DNA from: Rhizobium sp. J15
GTDB taxonomy: Bacteria; Pseudomonadota; Alphaproteobacteria; Rhizobiales; Rhizobiaceae
NCBI RefSeq assembly: GCF_002531825.1
Contig: NZ_NWSX01000003.1
Coordinates: 1 to 64,000, forward strand
Direction of reading: 5' to 3'
Length of the DNA: 64,000 nt
Positions 18,733 through 26,512 of the stretch are shown one piece after another (the first letter of the stretch is position 1; every line of letters starts with the position of its first letter). Under the pieces are notes generated by a model. The model was not told the DNA's origin, did not search any database, and saw only the letters and a list, made by a program, of their open reading frames with translations. The position numbers and the translations under genes were made by a program.

Positions 18733-20086
18733 TATTCTCGTCGTCGATGACGAGCACGATATTCGCGAGATCGTTTCCGGCATTCTCTCGGACGAGGGAC
18801 ACGAGACGCGCACGGCCCATGACAGCGACAGCGCGCTGGCGGCGATATCAGATCGTGTGCCGCGGCTGATCTTCCTCGATATCTGGATGCAGGGCAGCAA
18901 GCTCGACGGTCTGTCGCTGCTCGACGAGATCAAGACCCGCCACCCGGATCTGCCCGTCGTGATGATCTCGGGCCACGGCAACATCGAGACGGCCGTCTCG
19001 GCGATCAAGCGCGGCGCCTTCGATTTCATCGAGAAGCCCTTCAAGGCCGACCGGCTGATCCTGATTGCCGAACGGGCTCTGGAAAATTCCAAGCTCAAGC
19101 GCGAGGTTTCCGAGCTGAAGCGGCGCACCGGCGACGCCCTGGAGCTGATCGGCACCTCGGTCGCCGTTTCGCAGCTGCGCCAGACGATCGAGAAAGTATC
19201 GCCGACCAACAGCCGCATCATGATCCTCGGCGCCTCCGGCTCCGGCAAGGAGCTGGTGGCGCGGATGATCCACAAGAAGTCGACGCGCGCCAATGGCCCC
19301 TTCGTCGCCCTGAATGCCGCCAACATCACGCCCGATCGCATGGAAGTGGCGCTCTTCGGCACCGAGGGTACGCCCGGCCAGGCGCGCAAGATCGGCGCGC
19401 TGGAAGAGGCGCATCGCGGCATCCTCTATCTCGACGAAGTCGGCGAGATGCCGCGCGAGACGCAGAACAAGATCCTGCGCGTGCTGGTCGACCAGCAGTT
19501 CGAGCGCGTCGGCGGCTCCAAGCGCGTCAAGGTCGACGTCCGCATCATCTCTTCGACCGCCTATAATCTCGAGAGCCGCATCGCCGAAGGCTGGTTCCGC
19601 GAGGATCTCTATCATCGCCTCGCCGTCGTGCCGGTGCGCGTGCCGGCCCTTGCCGAACGGCGCGAGGACATTCCCTTCCTCGTCGATCAGCTGATGCGCC
19701 AGATTTCCGAACAGGCCGGCATCCGTCCGCGCCGCATCGGCGACGACGCCATGGCCGTGCTGCAGGCGCATGACTGGCCGGGCAATATCCGCCAGCTCCG
19801 CAACAATATCGAGCGGCTAATGATCCTTGCCCGCACCGACGGCCCGGATGCGCCGATCACCGCCGACATGCTGCCGACCGATCTCGGCGACATGCTGCCG
19901 AAGGTCTCGGCCAAGAACGACTATCACATCATGACGCTGCCGCTGCGCGAAGCCCGCGAGATGTTCGAGAAGGATTATCTGATCGCCCAGATCAACCGCT
20001 TCGGCGGCAATATCTCGCGCACCGCCGAATTCGTCGGCATGGAGCGCTCGGCGCTGCACCGCAAGCTGAAGTCGCTCGGCGTCTGA
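18722..20086 (+). CDS. ntrX: Nitrogen assimilation response regulator NtrX
   Basis: A 454-residue regulator paired with NtrY: receiver domain with D53 (LIFLDIWMQG), AAA+ domain with Walker A GASGSGKE and Walker B ILYLDEVGEMP, and a C-terminal Fis-type helix-turn-helix ending RSALHRKLKSLGV. Where NtrC has GAFTGA, this protein reads LFGTEGTPGQARKIG, so the sigma-54 contact loop is missing. It therefore probably does not activate sigma-54 polymerase. Start at 18722 after AAGGAAA; the frame extends upstream to 18704 inside ntrY. Confidence 0.95.
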   Translation: MASDILVVDDEHDIREIVSGILSDEGHETRTAHDSDSALAAISDRVPRLIFLDIWMQGSKLDGLSLLDEIKTRHPDLPVVMISGHGNIETAVSAIKRGAFDFIEKPFKADRLILIAERALENSKLKREVSELKRRTGDALELIGTSVAVSQLRQTIEKVSPTNSRIMILGASGSGKELVARMIHKKSTRANGPFVALNAANITPDRMEVALFGTEGTPGQARKIGALEEAHRGILYLDEVGEMPRETQNKILRVLVDQQFERVGGSKRVKVDVRIISSTAYNLESRIAEGWFREDLYHRLAVVPVRVPALAERREDIPFLVDQLMRQISEQAGIRPRRIGDDAMAVLQAHDWPGNIRQLRNNIERLMILARTDGPDAPITADMLPTDLGDMLPKVSAKNDYHIMTLPLREAREMFEKDYLIAQINRFGGNISRTAEFVGMERSALHRKLKSLGV

Positions 20087-20132
20087 TATCAGACGCTGCA
20101 TCCCTCCATCGCTTCCCGGAAGACCATTTCCC

Positions 20133-20996
20133 ATGCCGAGAATTGCCTATGTGAACGGCCGTTACGTCAAGCATTCCGATGCCAGCGTACATATCGAGGA
20201 CCGCGGCTACCAGTTCGCCGACGGCGTCTACGAGGTCTGCGAGGTGCGCCACGGTTATATCGTCGACCTCACCCGTCATCTGAACCGTCTCGACCGTTCG
20301 CTGGGCGAGCTGCGCATCGCCTGGCCGATGAGCAGGGCGGCGCTGACGCAGGTCATCCGCGAGACGCTGCGCCGCAACCATGTCCGCAACGGCCTGTTCT
20401 ACATGCAGGTGACGCGCGGCGTTGCGCGCCGCGATCATGTCTTCCCGGCCGAGGGCACGCCGCCTTCGCTCGTCATCACTGCCAAGAGCACCGATCCCAA
20501 AATCATCGCGGCCAAGAACGCCAACGGCATCAAGGCGATCACCGTGACCGACAACCGCTGGGACCGCGTCGACATCAAGTCGGTCGGTCTGCTGCCGAAC
20601 GCCATGGCCCGCCAGCAGGCGAAGGAGGCCGGTGCCCAGGAAGCGATCTATGTCGATGCCGACGGCATGGTGAAGGAGGGGGCGGCGACCAATGTCTGGA
20701 TCGTCGATTCGGATGGAACGCTGGTGACGCGCCCGGCCGAACACGGCATTCTGCGCGGCATTACCCGCACCACATTGATGGATGTGGCCGCCCAGCTGGG
20801 ATTGAAGATCGCCGAGCGGAACTTCTCCGTTTCCGAGATGCTCGCAGCCCGCGAGGTCTTTCTCACCGCAGCCACAAGTATTTGTTTTCCGGTCGTTTCC
20901 GTCGATGGCCAGACCATCGCCAACGGCCATCCCGGCAGCGTCTCGCAGAAAGTCCGCGAAGCCTTTTTCGACGTTGCGGAAAAGATTGCGATTTGA
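20133..20996 (+). CDS. dat: D-amino-acid transaminase (class IV aminotransferase)
   Basis: A PLP enzyme of 287 residues that interconverts D-amino acids and 2-oxo acids, supplying D-glutamate or D-alanine for cell wall use or recycling D-amino acids. Recognised by IEDRGYQFADGVYEV at the N-terminus, the Schiff-base lysine K149 in RVDIKSVGLLPN, and EGAATNVWIV. Branched-chain aminotransferases share the fold, but the length and GYQFADGVYE match the D-amino-acid branch, and this gene typically lies between ntrX and hfq in rhizobia. Confidence 0.9.
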   Translation: MPRIAYVNGRYVKHSDASVHIEDRGYQFADGVYEVCEVRHGYIVDLTRHLNRLDRSLGELRIAWPMSRAALTQVIRETLRRNHVRNGLFYMQVTRGVARRDHVFPAEGTPPSLVITAKSTDPKIIAAKNANGIKAITVTDNRWDRVDIKSVGLLPNAMARQQAKEAGAQEAIYVDADGMVKEGAATNVWIVDSDGTLVTRPAEHGILRGITRTTLMDVAAQLGLKIAERNFSVSEMLAAREVFLTAATSICFPVVSVDGQTIANGHPGSVSQKVREAFFDVAEKIAI

Positions 20997-21107
20997 TACC
21001 AAGATTTGCTGGACAGGTGGAATGAGGGTGCCGCCGGTCTTGCATGGAGAGGTTGATTGATATTCTACCGGCCAGTTCAGGCCGGCAATAAAGAAAGAAG
21101 CGGCGCG

Positions 21108-21350
21108 ATGGCGGAACGTTCTCAGAATCTGCAGGACTTATTTCTCAATACTGTTCGCAAGCAAAAGATTTCCCTGACAATCTTTCTGATCAACGGCGTG
21201 AAACTCACGGGCGTTGTTACGTCTTTTGACAATTTCTGTGTTCTCCTTCGCCGTGACGGCCATTCGCAGCTGGTGTATAAGCATGCGATCTCGACGATCA
21301 TGCCGGGTCAGCCGATGCAGATGTTCGAGAGTGAAGAAGCAGCGTCCTAA
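21108..21350 (+). CDS. hfq: RNA chaperone Hfq
   Basis: An 80-residue Sm-like protein that forms a hexamer and pairs small RNAs with mRNAs; in rhizobia it affects nitrogen fixation and carbon metabolism. Sm1 is visible as [27 protein letters not shown] and Sm2 as [12 protein letters not shown]. Start at 21108 gives the standard [15 protein letters not shown]-terminus; the in-frame extension to 21057 is not Hfq-like. It is followed by hflX, as in many Proteobacteria. Confidence 0.98.
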
Positions 21351-21427
21351 CAGGATCAGCCGTCATTTCGACACGCGATACCAAGAACGATTCGATCATC
21401 CCTGAGGCCGCCAAGCACAGGGACGAT

Positions 21428-22753
21428 ATGCGCGCGACCGTCGTCGTGCCGGTTCTGAAATCCCGCAGTCGCGGCGGCCAGACCGAATCGGCCTCCACCC
21501 GCACGCCGGAAAGCCGGCTGGAAGAAGCGACCGGCCTTGCCCAGGCGATCGACCTCGATGTCGTCAACGGCCAGGTCGTGCCGGTCAACGACCCGAGGCC
21601 GGCGACACTGCTCGGTACCGGCAAGATCGAGGAGATCAAGGCGCTGCTCGACGAGCGCGATTCCGGTCTCGTCATCGTCGATCATCCGCTGACGCCGGTG
21701 CAGCAGCGCAATCTCGAAAAGGAATGGAACGCCAAGGTCATCGACCGGACGGGCCTCATCCTCGAAATCTTCGGCCGCCGCGCCTCCACCAAGGAAGGCA
21801 CGCTGCAGGTCGATCTCGCCCACCTGAACTATCAGAAGGGCCGGCTGGTCAGAAGCTGGACCCACCTTGAACGCCAGCGCGGCGGCGGCGGCTTCATGGG
21901 CGGTCCCGGCGAAACCCAGATCGAAGCCGACCGGCGACTCTTGCAGGATCGCATCATCAAGCTCGAGCGCGAGCTGGAGCAGGTCGTTCGCACCCGACAG
22001 CTCCACCGCGCCAAGCGCCGCAAGGTGCCGCACCCGATCGTGGCGCTCGTCGGCTATACCAATGCCGGCAAATCGACGCTGTTCAACCGCATCACGGGCG
22101 CGGGCGTGCTCGCCGAAGACATGCTCTTCGCCACGCTCGACCCGACGCTGCGCCGCATGAAGCTGCCGCATGGCCGCACCGTCATCCTGTCCGACACCGT
22201 CGGCTTCATCTCCGATCTGCCGACCCACCTCGTCGCTGCCTTCCGCGCGACGCTGGAAGAGGTGCTGGAAGCCGATCTCATCCTGCATGTTCGCGATATG
22301 TCGGATGTCGACAACCCGGCGCAGAGCGCCGATGTGATGCGCATCCTGACCGACCTCGGCATCGACGAGGCCGAAGCTGGCAAACGGCTGATTGAAGTTT
22401 GGAACAAGATCGACCGGCTGGAGCCAGAGGTGCACGACACCATGGTGCAGAAGGCCGCCGGCGCCAGCAACGTGGTGGCGGTCTCGGCCGTCAGCGGCGA
22501 GGGCGTCGACACGCTGATGGAAGAGATCAGCCGCAGGCTGTCCGGCGTGATGACCGAAACCACGATCCGCCTTCCCGTCGACAAGCTGGCGCTGCTGCCC
22601 TGGCTCTACGACCACGCGATCGTCGATGGTCGCGAGGACAATGAGGACGGCTCGATCACGCTTGATCTGCGCCTCTCCGAAACCGAAGCCGCCGAACTCG
22701 AACGCCGCATCGGCAACGGCCCGAAGCCGCAGCGCGAGGATTGGGAGCGGTGA
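21428..22753 (+). CDS. hflX: Ribosome-associated GTPase HflX
   Basis: A 441-residue GTPase that binds the large ribosomal subunit and splits stalled ribosomes. An N-terminal HflX domain with VDLAHLNYQKGRLVRSWTHLERQRGG precedes the G domain (G1 GYTNAGKST, G3 DTVGF, G4 NKID). The ATG at 21428 has AGGGA upstream. The same frame is open back towards the hfq stop with protein-like content (STRDTKNDSIIPEAAKHRDD), for which the only start-like codon is ATT at 21365, so the true start may lie upstream. Confidence 0.95.
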   Translation: MRATVVVPVLKSRSRGGQTESASTRTPESRLEEATGLAQAIDLDVVNGQVVPVNDPRPATLLGTGKIEEIKALLDERDSGLVIVDHPLTPVQQRNLEKEWNAKVIDRTGLILEIFGRRASTKEGTLQVDLAHLNYQKGRLVRSWTHLERQRGGGGFMGGPGETQIEADRRLLQDRIIKLERELEQVVRTRQLHRAKRRKVPHPIVALVGYTNAGKSTLFNRITGAGVLAEDMLFATLDPTLRRMKLPHGRTVILSDTVGFISDLPTHLVAAFRATLEEVLEADLILHVRDMSDVDNPAQSADVMRILTDLGIDEAEAGKRLIEVWNKIDRLEPEVHDTMVQKAAGASNVVAVSAVSGEGVDTLMEEISRRLSGVMTETTIRLPVDKLALLPWLYDHAIVDGREDNEDGSITLDLRLSETEAAELERRIGNGPKPQREDWER

Positions 22754-22755
22754 GC

Positions 22756-22840
22756 TACCCCTTCTCCCCAGCGGGGGTCCGAAGGACGGGTCGAGACCTG
22801 TGGCTCGACCCCGGTCGGTGGCCGAAGGGTCGGATGAGGG
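22756..22840. repeat. Degenerate rhizobial palindromic intergenic repeat
   Basis: The stretch after hflX resembles one arm of the element at 40841-40984: CCCTTCTCCCC near its start and GGTCGGATGAGGG at its end. Inside is an 8-bp hairpin GGGTCGAG / CTCGACCC (22788-22811), which may help end hflX transcription. Confidence 0.5.
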
Positions 22841-22910
22841 CGCGCACGGCACGCCATTCATTGGCCTTCGCTTGCACTTAGGCGATCTATCTCCGGCGAC
22901 TTTACCTACC

Positions 22911-23002
22911 CTCCGTCATGCTCGGCCTTGAGCCGAGCGTCCACGCCGCATCCGCCAACAGTCGTGGCATGGGTCCTCGGCTCAAGGCCGAGGACGACGG
23001 AG
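22911..23002. repeat. Inverted repeat with 27-bp arms
   Basis: Arms at 22911-22937 and 22976-23002 match in 25 of 27 positions as reverse complements (core CTCGGCCTTGAGCCGAG) and are separated by 38 bases. Each arm is itself nearly palindromic. It lies between the convergent hflX and mazG genes and looks like a mobile palindromic repeat of the kind scattered through rhizobial chromosomes. Confidence 0.7.
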
Positions 23003-23036
23003 AGTGGAGTTGGCTCCTCGCCAGACTCAGCCTGAC

Positions 23037-23876
23037 CTACCCAGCCACGAGCGCTCTTTCGATCGCCTTCGCCGCCTGCCAGATCTCCTCCATCCGCTCT
23101 AGGCTGGCCGCCTCCAGCGTCTCACCTTCCGCATCAAGAACATTCTCGATGTGATTGAATCGACGCCTGAATTTTGTATTGGTTCCCCGCAGCGCCTGTT
23201 CCGGATCGGCCTTCACATGCCGGCCGATATTGACGACGGCGAAGATCAGGTCGCCGAGTTCGTCGCTAACCTTTGCCCGGTCGCCGTCCCGCAGTGCCAC
23301 CCTTAGCTCGTCGATCTCCTCCTCGATCTTGTCGAGGATCGGCTCGGGGGCGGACCAGTCGAATCCCACCTTGGCGGCGCGTTCCTGCAGCTTCAGCGCT
23401 TCCGTCAAGGCCGGGAAGCTGCGCTGGACGGAGCCCAAGAAACCGCCTTTGAAGTCCTCGGTGATGCCGCGTCTTGCCCGGCGCTCGGCGCGCTCGCGTT
23501 TTTCCGCCTGCTTGATTTCATCCCACTGGATTTTCACGGCGTCTGGTGTATCGGCTGCCGAGCGGGCGAAGACATGCGGGTGGCGGCGGATCATCTTGGT
23601 GGTGATGGCGTTGACCACGTCGCCGAAGGAAAATTCGCCGGCCTCCTCGGCCATGCGGGCATGGAAGACCACCTGCAGCAGCAGGTCGCCCAGCTCGTCG
23701 CAGAGATCGTCCATATCGCCGCGCTCGATCGCGTCGGAGACCTCATAGGCTTCCTCGATCGTATAGGGCTTGATCGTCTGGAAATTCTGCTCGATGTCCC
23801 AGGGGCAGCCGGTCTCGGGATGGCGCAGCGCCGCCATGATCTCGATCAGCCGCGAAATGTCTTTGGAAGGTTCCAT
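23037..23876 (-). CDS. mazG: Nucleoside triphosphate pyrophosphohydrolase MazG
   Basis: A 279-residue house-cleaning NTP pyrophosphatase. It has two MazG domains: the first with GCPWDIEQNFQTIKPYTIEEAYEVSDAIE and DELGDLLLQVVFHARMAEE, the second with EEEIDELRVAL and DELGDLIFAVVNIGRH. These acidic EExxE/ExxD motifs bind magnesium. Start at 23876 (MEPSKDISRLIEIM) with GAGG before it; the frame is open to 23957 without similar content. It is transcribed towards hflX. Confidence 0.95.
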   Translation of the reverse strand: MEPSKDISRLIEIMAALRHPETGCPWDIEQNFQTIKPYTIEEAYEVSDAIERGDMDDLCDELGDLLLQVVFHARMAEEAGEFSFGDVVNAITTKMIRRHPHVFARSAADTPDAVKIQWDEIKQAEKRERAERRARRGITEDFKGGFLGSVQRSFPALTEALKLQERAAKVGFDWSAPEPILDKIEEEIDELRVALRDGDRAKVSDELGDLIFAVVNIGRHVKADPEQALRGTNTKFRRRFNHIENVLDAEGETLEAASLERMEEIWQAAKAIERALVAG

Positions 23877-23895
23877 GGTGCCTCGGTTGAGAGCC

Positions 23896-24483
23896 TCAGT
23901 TAAGAGGAATGTCGTTGGCGCTCTTCGACGACTGGTAGGTGGTGGAAAGCGCGTCATAACGTGCCTTGATGCGCGCGGTCTGCGCCTTCAGCGCGGTCTT
24001 TAGCTGCGCCTCTTCGGTCTCGACGAGATCGGCGATGGCAAAGCTGTTCCAGAAGGCGTTCTGCCTGCGATAGCCGCCGGGTTCAAGCCCGAAGACTTCC
24101 TTCAGGATCTTCAGATCGTGCGGAATGGCGAAGGCATCGCGGGAATCTTCATGGCTGAAGAAGTAATAGAAATTGTCGAAACCCGCCCAGGTGATCGCCG
24201 ACATGCACATGGTGCAGGGTTCGTGGGTGGAAAGGAAGATCAGATCCTTGGTCGCCGGCTTGTCGCCAAGTTCGTAGAAGCGCTTCAGCGTGTGCACCTC
24301 GCCATGCCAGAGCGGATTGTCCAACTCGTTATTGGTCTCGGCGACAACGAGCGACAGGTCGGATTTGCGCAGGATCGCCGCGCCGAACACCTTGTTGCCC
24401 AAGGAAACGCCGCGCTCGGTCAGTGGCAGGATATCATCTTCGATGACCGAAAGCAGGCGAGAGGCGATCGTCTTGTCAGGCAT
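23896..24483 (-). CDS. Nucleoside deaminase (zinc-dependent cytidine/deoxycytidylate deaminase fold)
   Basis: A 195-residue protein with the zinc motif HGEVHTLKRF followed by STHEPCTMCMSAITW, the H(A/V)E...PCxxC site of the tRNA adenosine / cytosine deaminase superfamily. The substrate is not clear; it is longer at both ends than TadA. GGAG precedes the ATG at 24483. The frame runs on upstream to 24618 without convincing sequence. It lies 19 bases before mazG on the same strand and may share its transcript. Confidence 0.85.
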   Translation of the reverse strand: MPDKTIASRLLSVIEDDILPLTERGVSLGNKVFGAAILRKSDLSLVVAETNNELDNPLWHGEVHTLKRFYELGDKPATKDLIFLSTHEPCTMCMSAITWAGFDNFYYFFSHEDSRDAFAIPHDLKILKEVFGLEPGGYRRQNAFWNSFAIADLVETEEAQLKTALKAQTARIKARYDALSTTYQSSKSANDIPLN

Positions 24484-24744
24484 TTGCGTCTCCGGTTTTT
24501 CCCAGTCTACCGTCTTGGCGGCCCGAGTGAAATGCGCCAAACGCCGGTGGACGTCATTTGCCACAGGCTTTACACTGCGCTGCAGCAAATGCGCGGGGTG
24601 TGCTGTTTTGGTCAGCATGGGTGACTTTTCTCAAATCATTGAGAGGACGAGCAAAAGAATACGCGCATGCTCGGGCTTTCGAATTTCTGTTTCTTCAATC
24701 CCTTGTCGATCAAGGGCATATTCTGGCAACTTCGAAGTGGATTG

Positions 24745-26187
24745 ATGATGCCTCCCAGGACTGAACAGCTTTCGGTATTTCCCGCCTTCTTTCGCGTGGA
24801 AGGCCAGAAGACGGCTATCTTCGGCAATGGCGACGAAGCTTTTGCCAAGGTGCGGCTGCTCCTGAATACGCGGGCGCGGATCGTCGCTTATGCTGGGAGG
24901 CCGGAAGCCGATTATCATGCCTTCCTCATCGCCAATCGCATCGAAACCGTGCGCGCCGGCTTTTCCGCCGAGCAGGTCGAAGGGGCCGCGCTCGTCTTCG
25001 CCGCCACCGGCAATGAAGCCGAAGACCGCGAGATCGTCGATGCCGCCCGTGCCGCGAAAATTCCGGCCAACGCCGTCGATCAGCCCGATTACTGCGATTT
25101 CTTCACCCCGGCGCTGGTCAATCGCGCCCCTGTTGCCGTTGCAATCGGCACGGAAGGGGCGGGGCCGGTTCTGGCGCAAATGATCCGCGCGCAGATCGAC
25201 CAGCTTCTTTCCCCCTCACTCGGGCGCCTGGCGGCGTTGGCGACGAGCTATCGCAAGGCCGTCGAGCAGCTCATTCCGCGTGGCGTTTCCCGCCGCGTCT
25301 TCTGGCGCCGTTTCTTCTCGGGCGCTGTTGCCGATGCGGTCGCCAACGGCAACCTGCCGCAGGCCCGCCAGGCCGCCGACCGGTTACTGGGCGCGATGGA
25401 CAAGGTCGCCGCCGGCCACGTCTGGCTGGTCGGCGCCGGTCCGGGGGCCGAGGATCTGCTGACGCTGCGCGCCCAGCGCGTGATGATGGAAGCCGATGTC
25501 ATCGTCTTTGACGCGCTCGTGCCGCAGGCGATCGTCGATATGGGCCGCCGCGACGCCGAGCGGCTTTCGGTCGGCAAGCGCAAGGGCTGCCACTCGAAGT
25601 CGCAGGAAGAGATCAACGAGCTGCTGGTCGAGCTCGGCCGTCAGGGCAGGCGCGTCGTCCGGCTCAAGTCGGGCGATCCGCTGGTCTATGGCCGGGCAGG
25701 GGAAGAAATGGCCGCATTGCGCGCCGCCGGTATCACGTATGAAGTCGTGCCCGGCATCACCTCGGCTTTCGCCGCCGCCGCTGATTTCGAACTGCCGCTG
25801 ACGCTGCGCGGCGTCGCCTCCTCGCTTGTTTTCACCACCGGCCATGATCTGACCGGCGATGTGCTGCCCGATTGGGCGAGCCTTGCCGTCTCCGGCGCGA
25901 CGATCGCCGTCTATATGGGCCGCACCGTTGCCGCCTCCGTCGCCGAACGGCTGATGCAGGCTGGCATTCCCGCCGAAACGACGGTCGCCGTTATCGAGAA
26001 CGCCAGCCGTACCGAGCGCCGCCTGCTGCATGGCACGCTTGCCGATCTGCCCGATCTGCAGCACCGCGATGAGTTGACCGGCCCGGTCATGGTCATTATC
26101 GGCGATGCGGTCGCGGGCGCCAATTTCGAACTGTCCGAGCCGCTGGTGCGTGCGAACGCCCGGCTCGAGGAATTTGCAAGGAGCTGA
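24745..26187 (+). CDS. cysG: Siroheme synthase
   Basis: A 480-residue multifunctional enzyme making siroheme for sulfite reductase. The N-terminal half is the precorrin-2 dehydrogenase / ferrochelatase (FFRVEGQKTAIFGNGDEAFAKVRLLL, DYCDFFTPALVNR). The C-terminal half is uroporphyrinogen-III methyltransferase (VWLVGAGPGAEDLLTLRAQRVM, RLKSGDPLVYGRAGEEM, EVVPGITSAFAAAA). It heads a tight operon with DUF2849, cysI and DUF934, which fits sulfite reduction. Tandem ATG codons at 24745 and 24748 both follow AAGTGG. Confidence 0.95.
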   Translation: MMPPRTEQLSVFPAFFRVEGQKTAIFGNGDEAFAKVRLLLNTRARIVAYAGRPEADYHAFLIANRIETVRAGFSAEQVEGAALVFAATGNEAEDREIVDAARAAKIPANAVDQPDYCDFFTPALVNRAPVAVAIGTEGAGPVLAQMIRAQIDQLLSPSLGRLAALATSYRKAVEQLIPRGVSRRVFWRRFFSGAVADAVANGNLPQARQAADRLLGAMDKVAAGHVWLVGAGPGAEDLLTLRAQRVMMEADVIVFDALVPQAIVDMGRRDAERLSVGKRKGCHSKSQEEINELLVELGRQGRRVVRLKSGDPLVYGRAGEEMAALRAAGITYEVVPGITSAFAAAADFELPLTLRGVASSLVFTTGHDLTGDVLPDWASLAVSGATIAVYMGRTVAASVAERLMQAGIPAETTVAVIENASRTERRLLHGTLADLPDLQHRDELTGPVMVIIGDAVAGANFELSEPLVRANARLEEFARS

Positions 26188-26189
26188 AT

Positions 26190-26504
26190 ATGGTAGACAA
26201 GGTTCTGACCGCCAACCGGCTGACGGACGGCATTGCCGTCTGGCTGGACGCGAACGGCAAGTGGTCGACCTCGCTGCAGGAGGCGCTCGTCGCCCGTCAC
26301 AACGAAGCCGTCGAAGCATTGGAGGCAATCGGCAAGAAGTCCTATGCCGACAACGAGGTTGTTGACGTCGCCGTTGTCGAAGTTCAGGAAACCAACGGCA
26401 TTCTCTGGCCGCTTCGCCTCCGCGAGCGCATCCGCGCGCAGGGCCCGACCATGGAATATGCACCGGGCTACGCTCCCGCCGATCCCGAATTCATTGCAGT
26501 CTGA
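26190..26504 (+). CDS. DUF2849 protein of the sulfite reduction operon
   Basis: A 104-residue protein (LTANRLTDGIAVWLDANGKWS, then WPLRLRERIRAQGPTMEYAPGYAPADPEFIAV). DUF2849 proteins recur between cysG and cysI in alphaproteobacteria; the biochemical role is unknown, possibly assisting siroheme or reductase assembly (inference from position). AAGGAG precedes the ATG, which comes two bases after the cysG stop. Confidence 0.88.
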   Translation: MVDKVLTANRLTDGIAVWLDANGKWSTSLQEALVARHNEAVEALEAIGKKSYADNEVVDVAVVEVQETNGILWPLRLRERIRAQGPTMEYAPGYAPADPEFIAV

Positions 26505-26512
26505 GGAAGACG

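Noticed and set aside
16342..19422. A 1026-codon open frame on the minus strand
   Set aside because: It is antisense to ntrY and ntrX, whose motifs are unmistakable. Long antisense frames are expected in high-GC DNA; it has no recognisable domain.
24484..24744. Riboswitch upstream of the cysG operon
   Set aside because: The gap was read for conserved riboswitch cores (SAM, cobalamin, TPP) and nothing convincing was seen.
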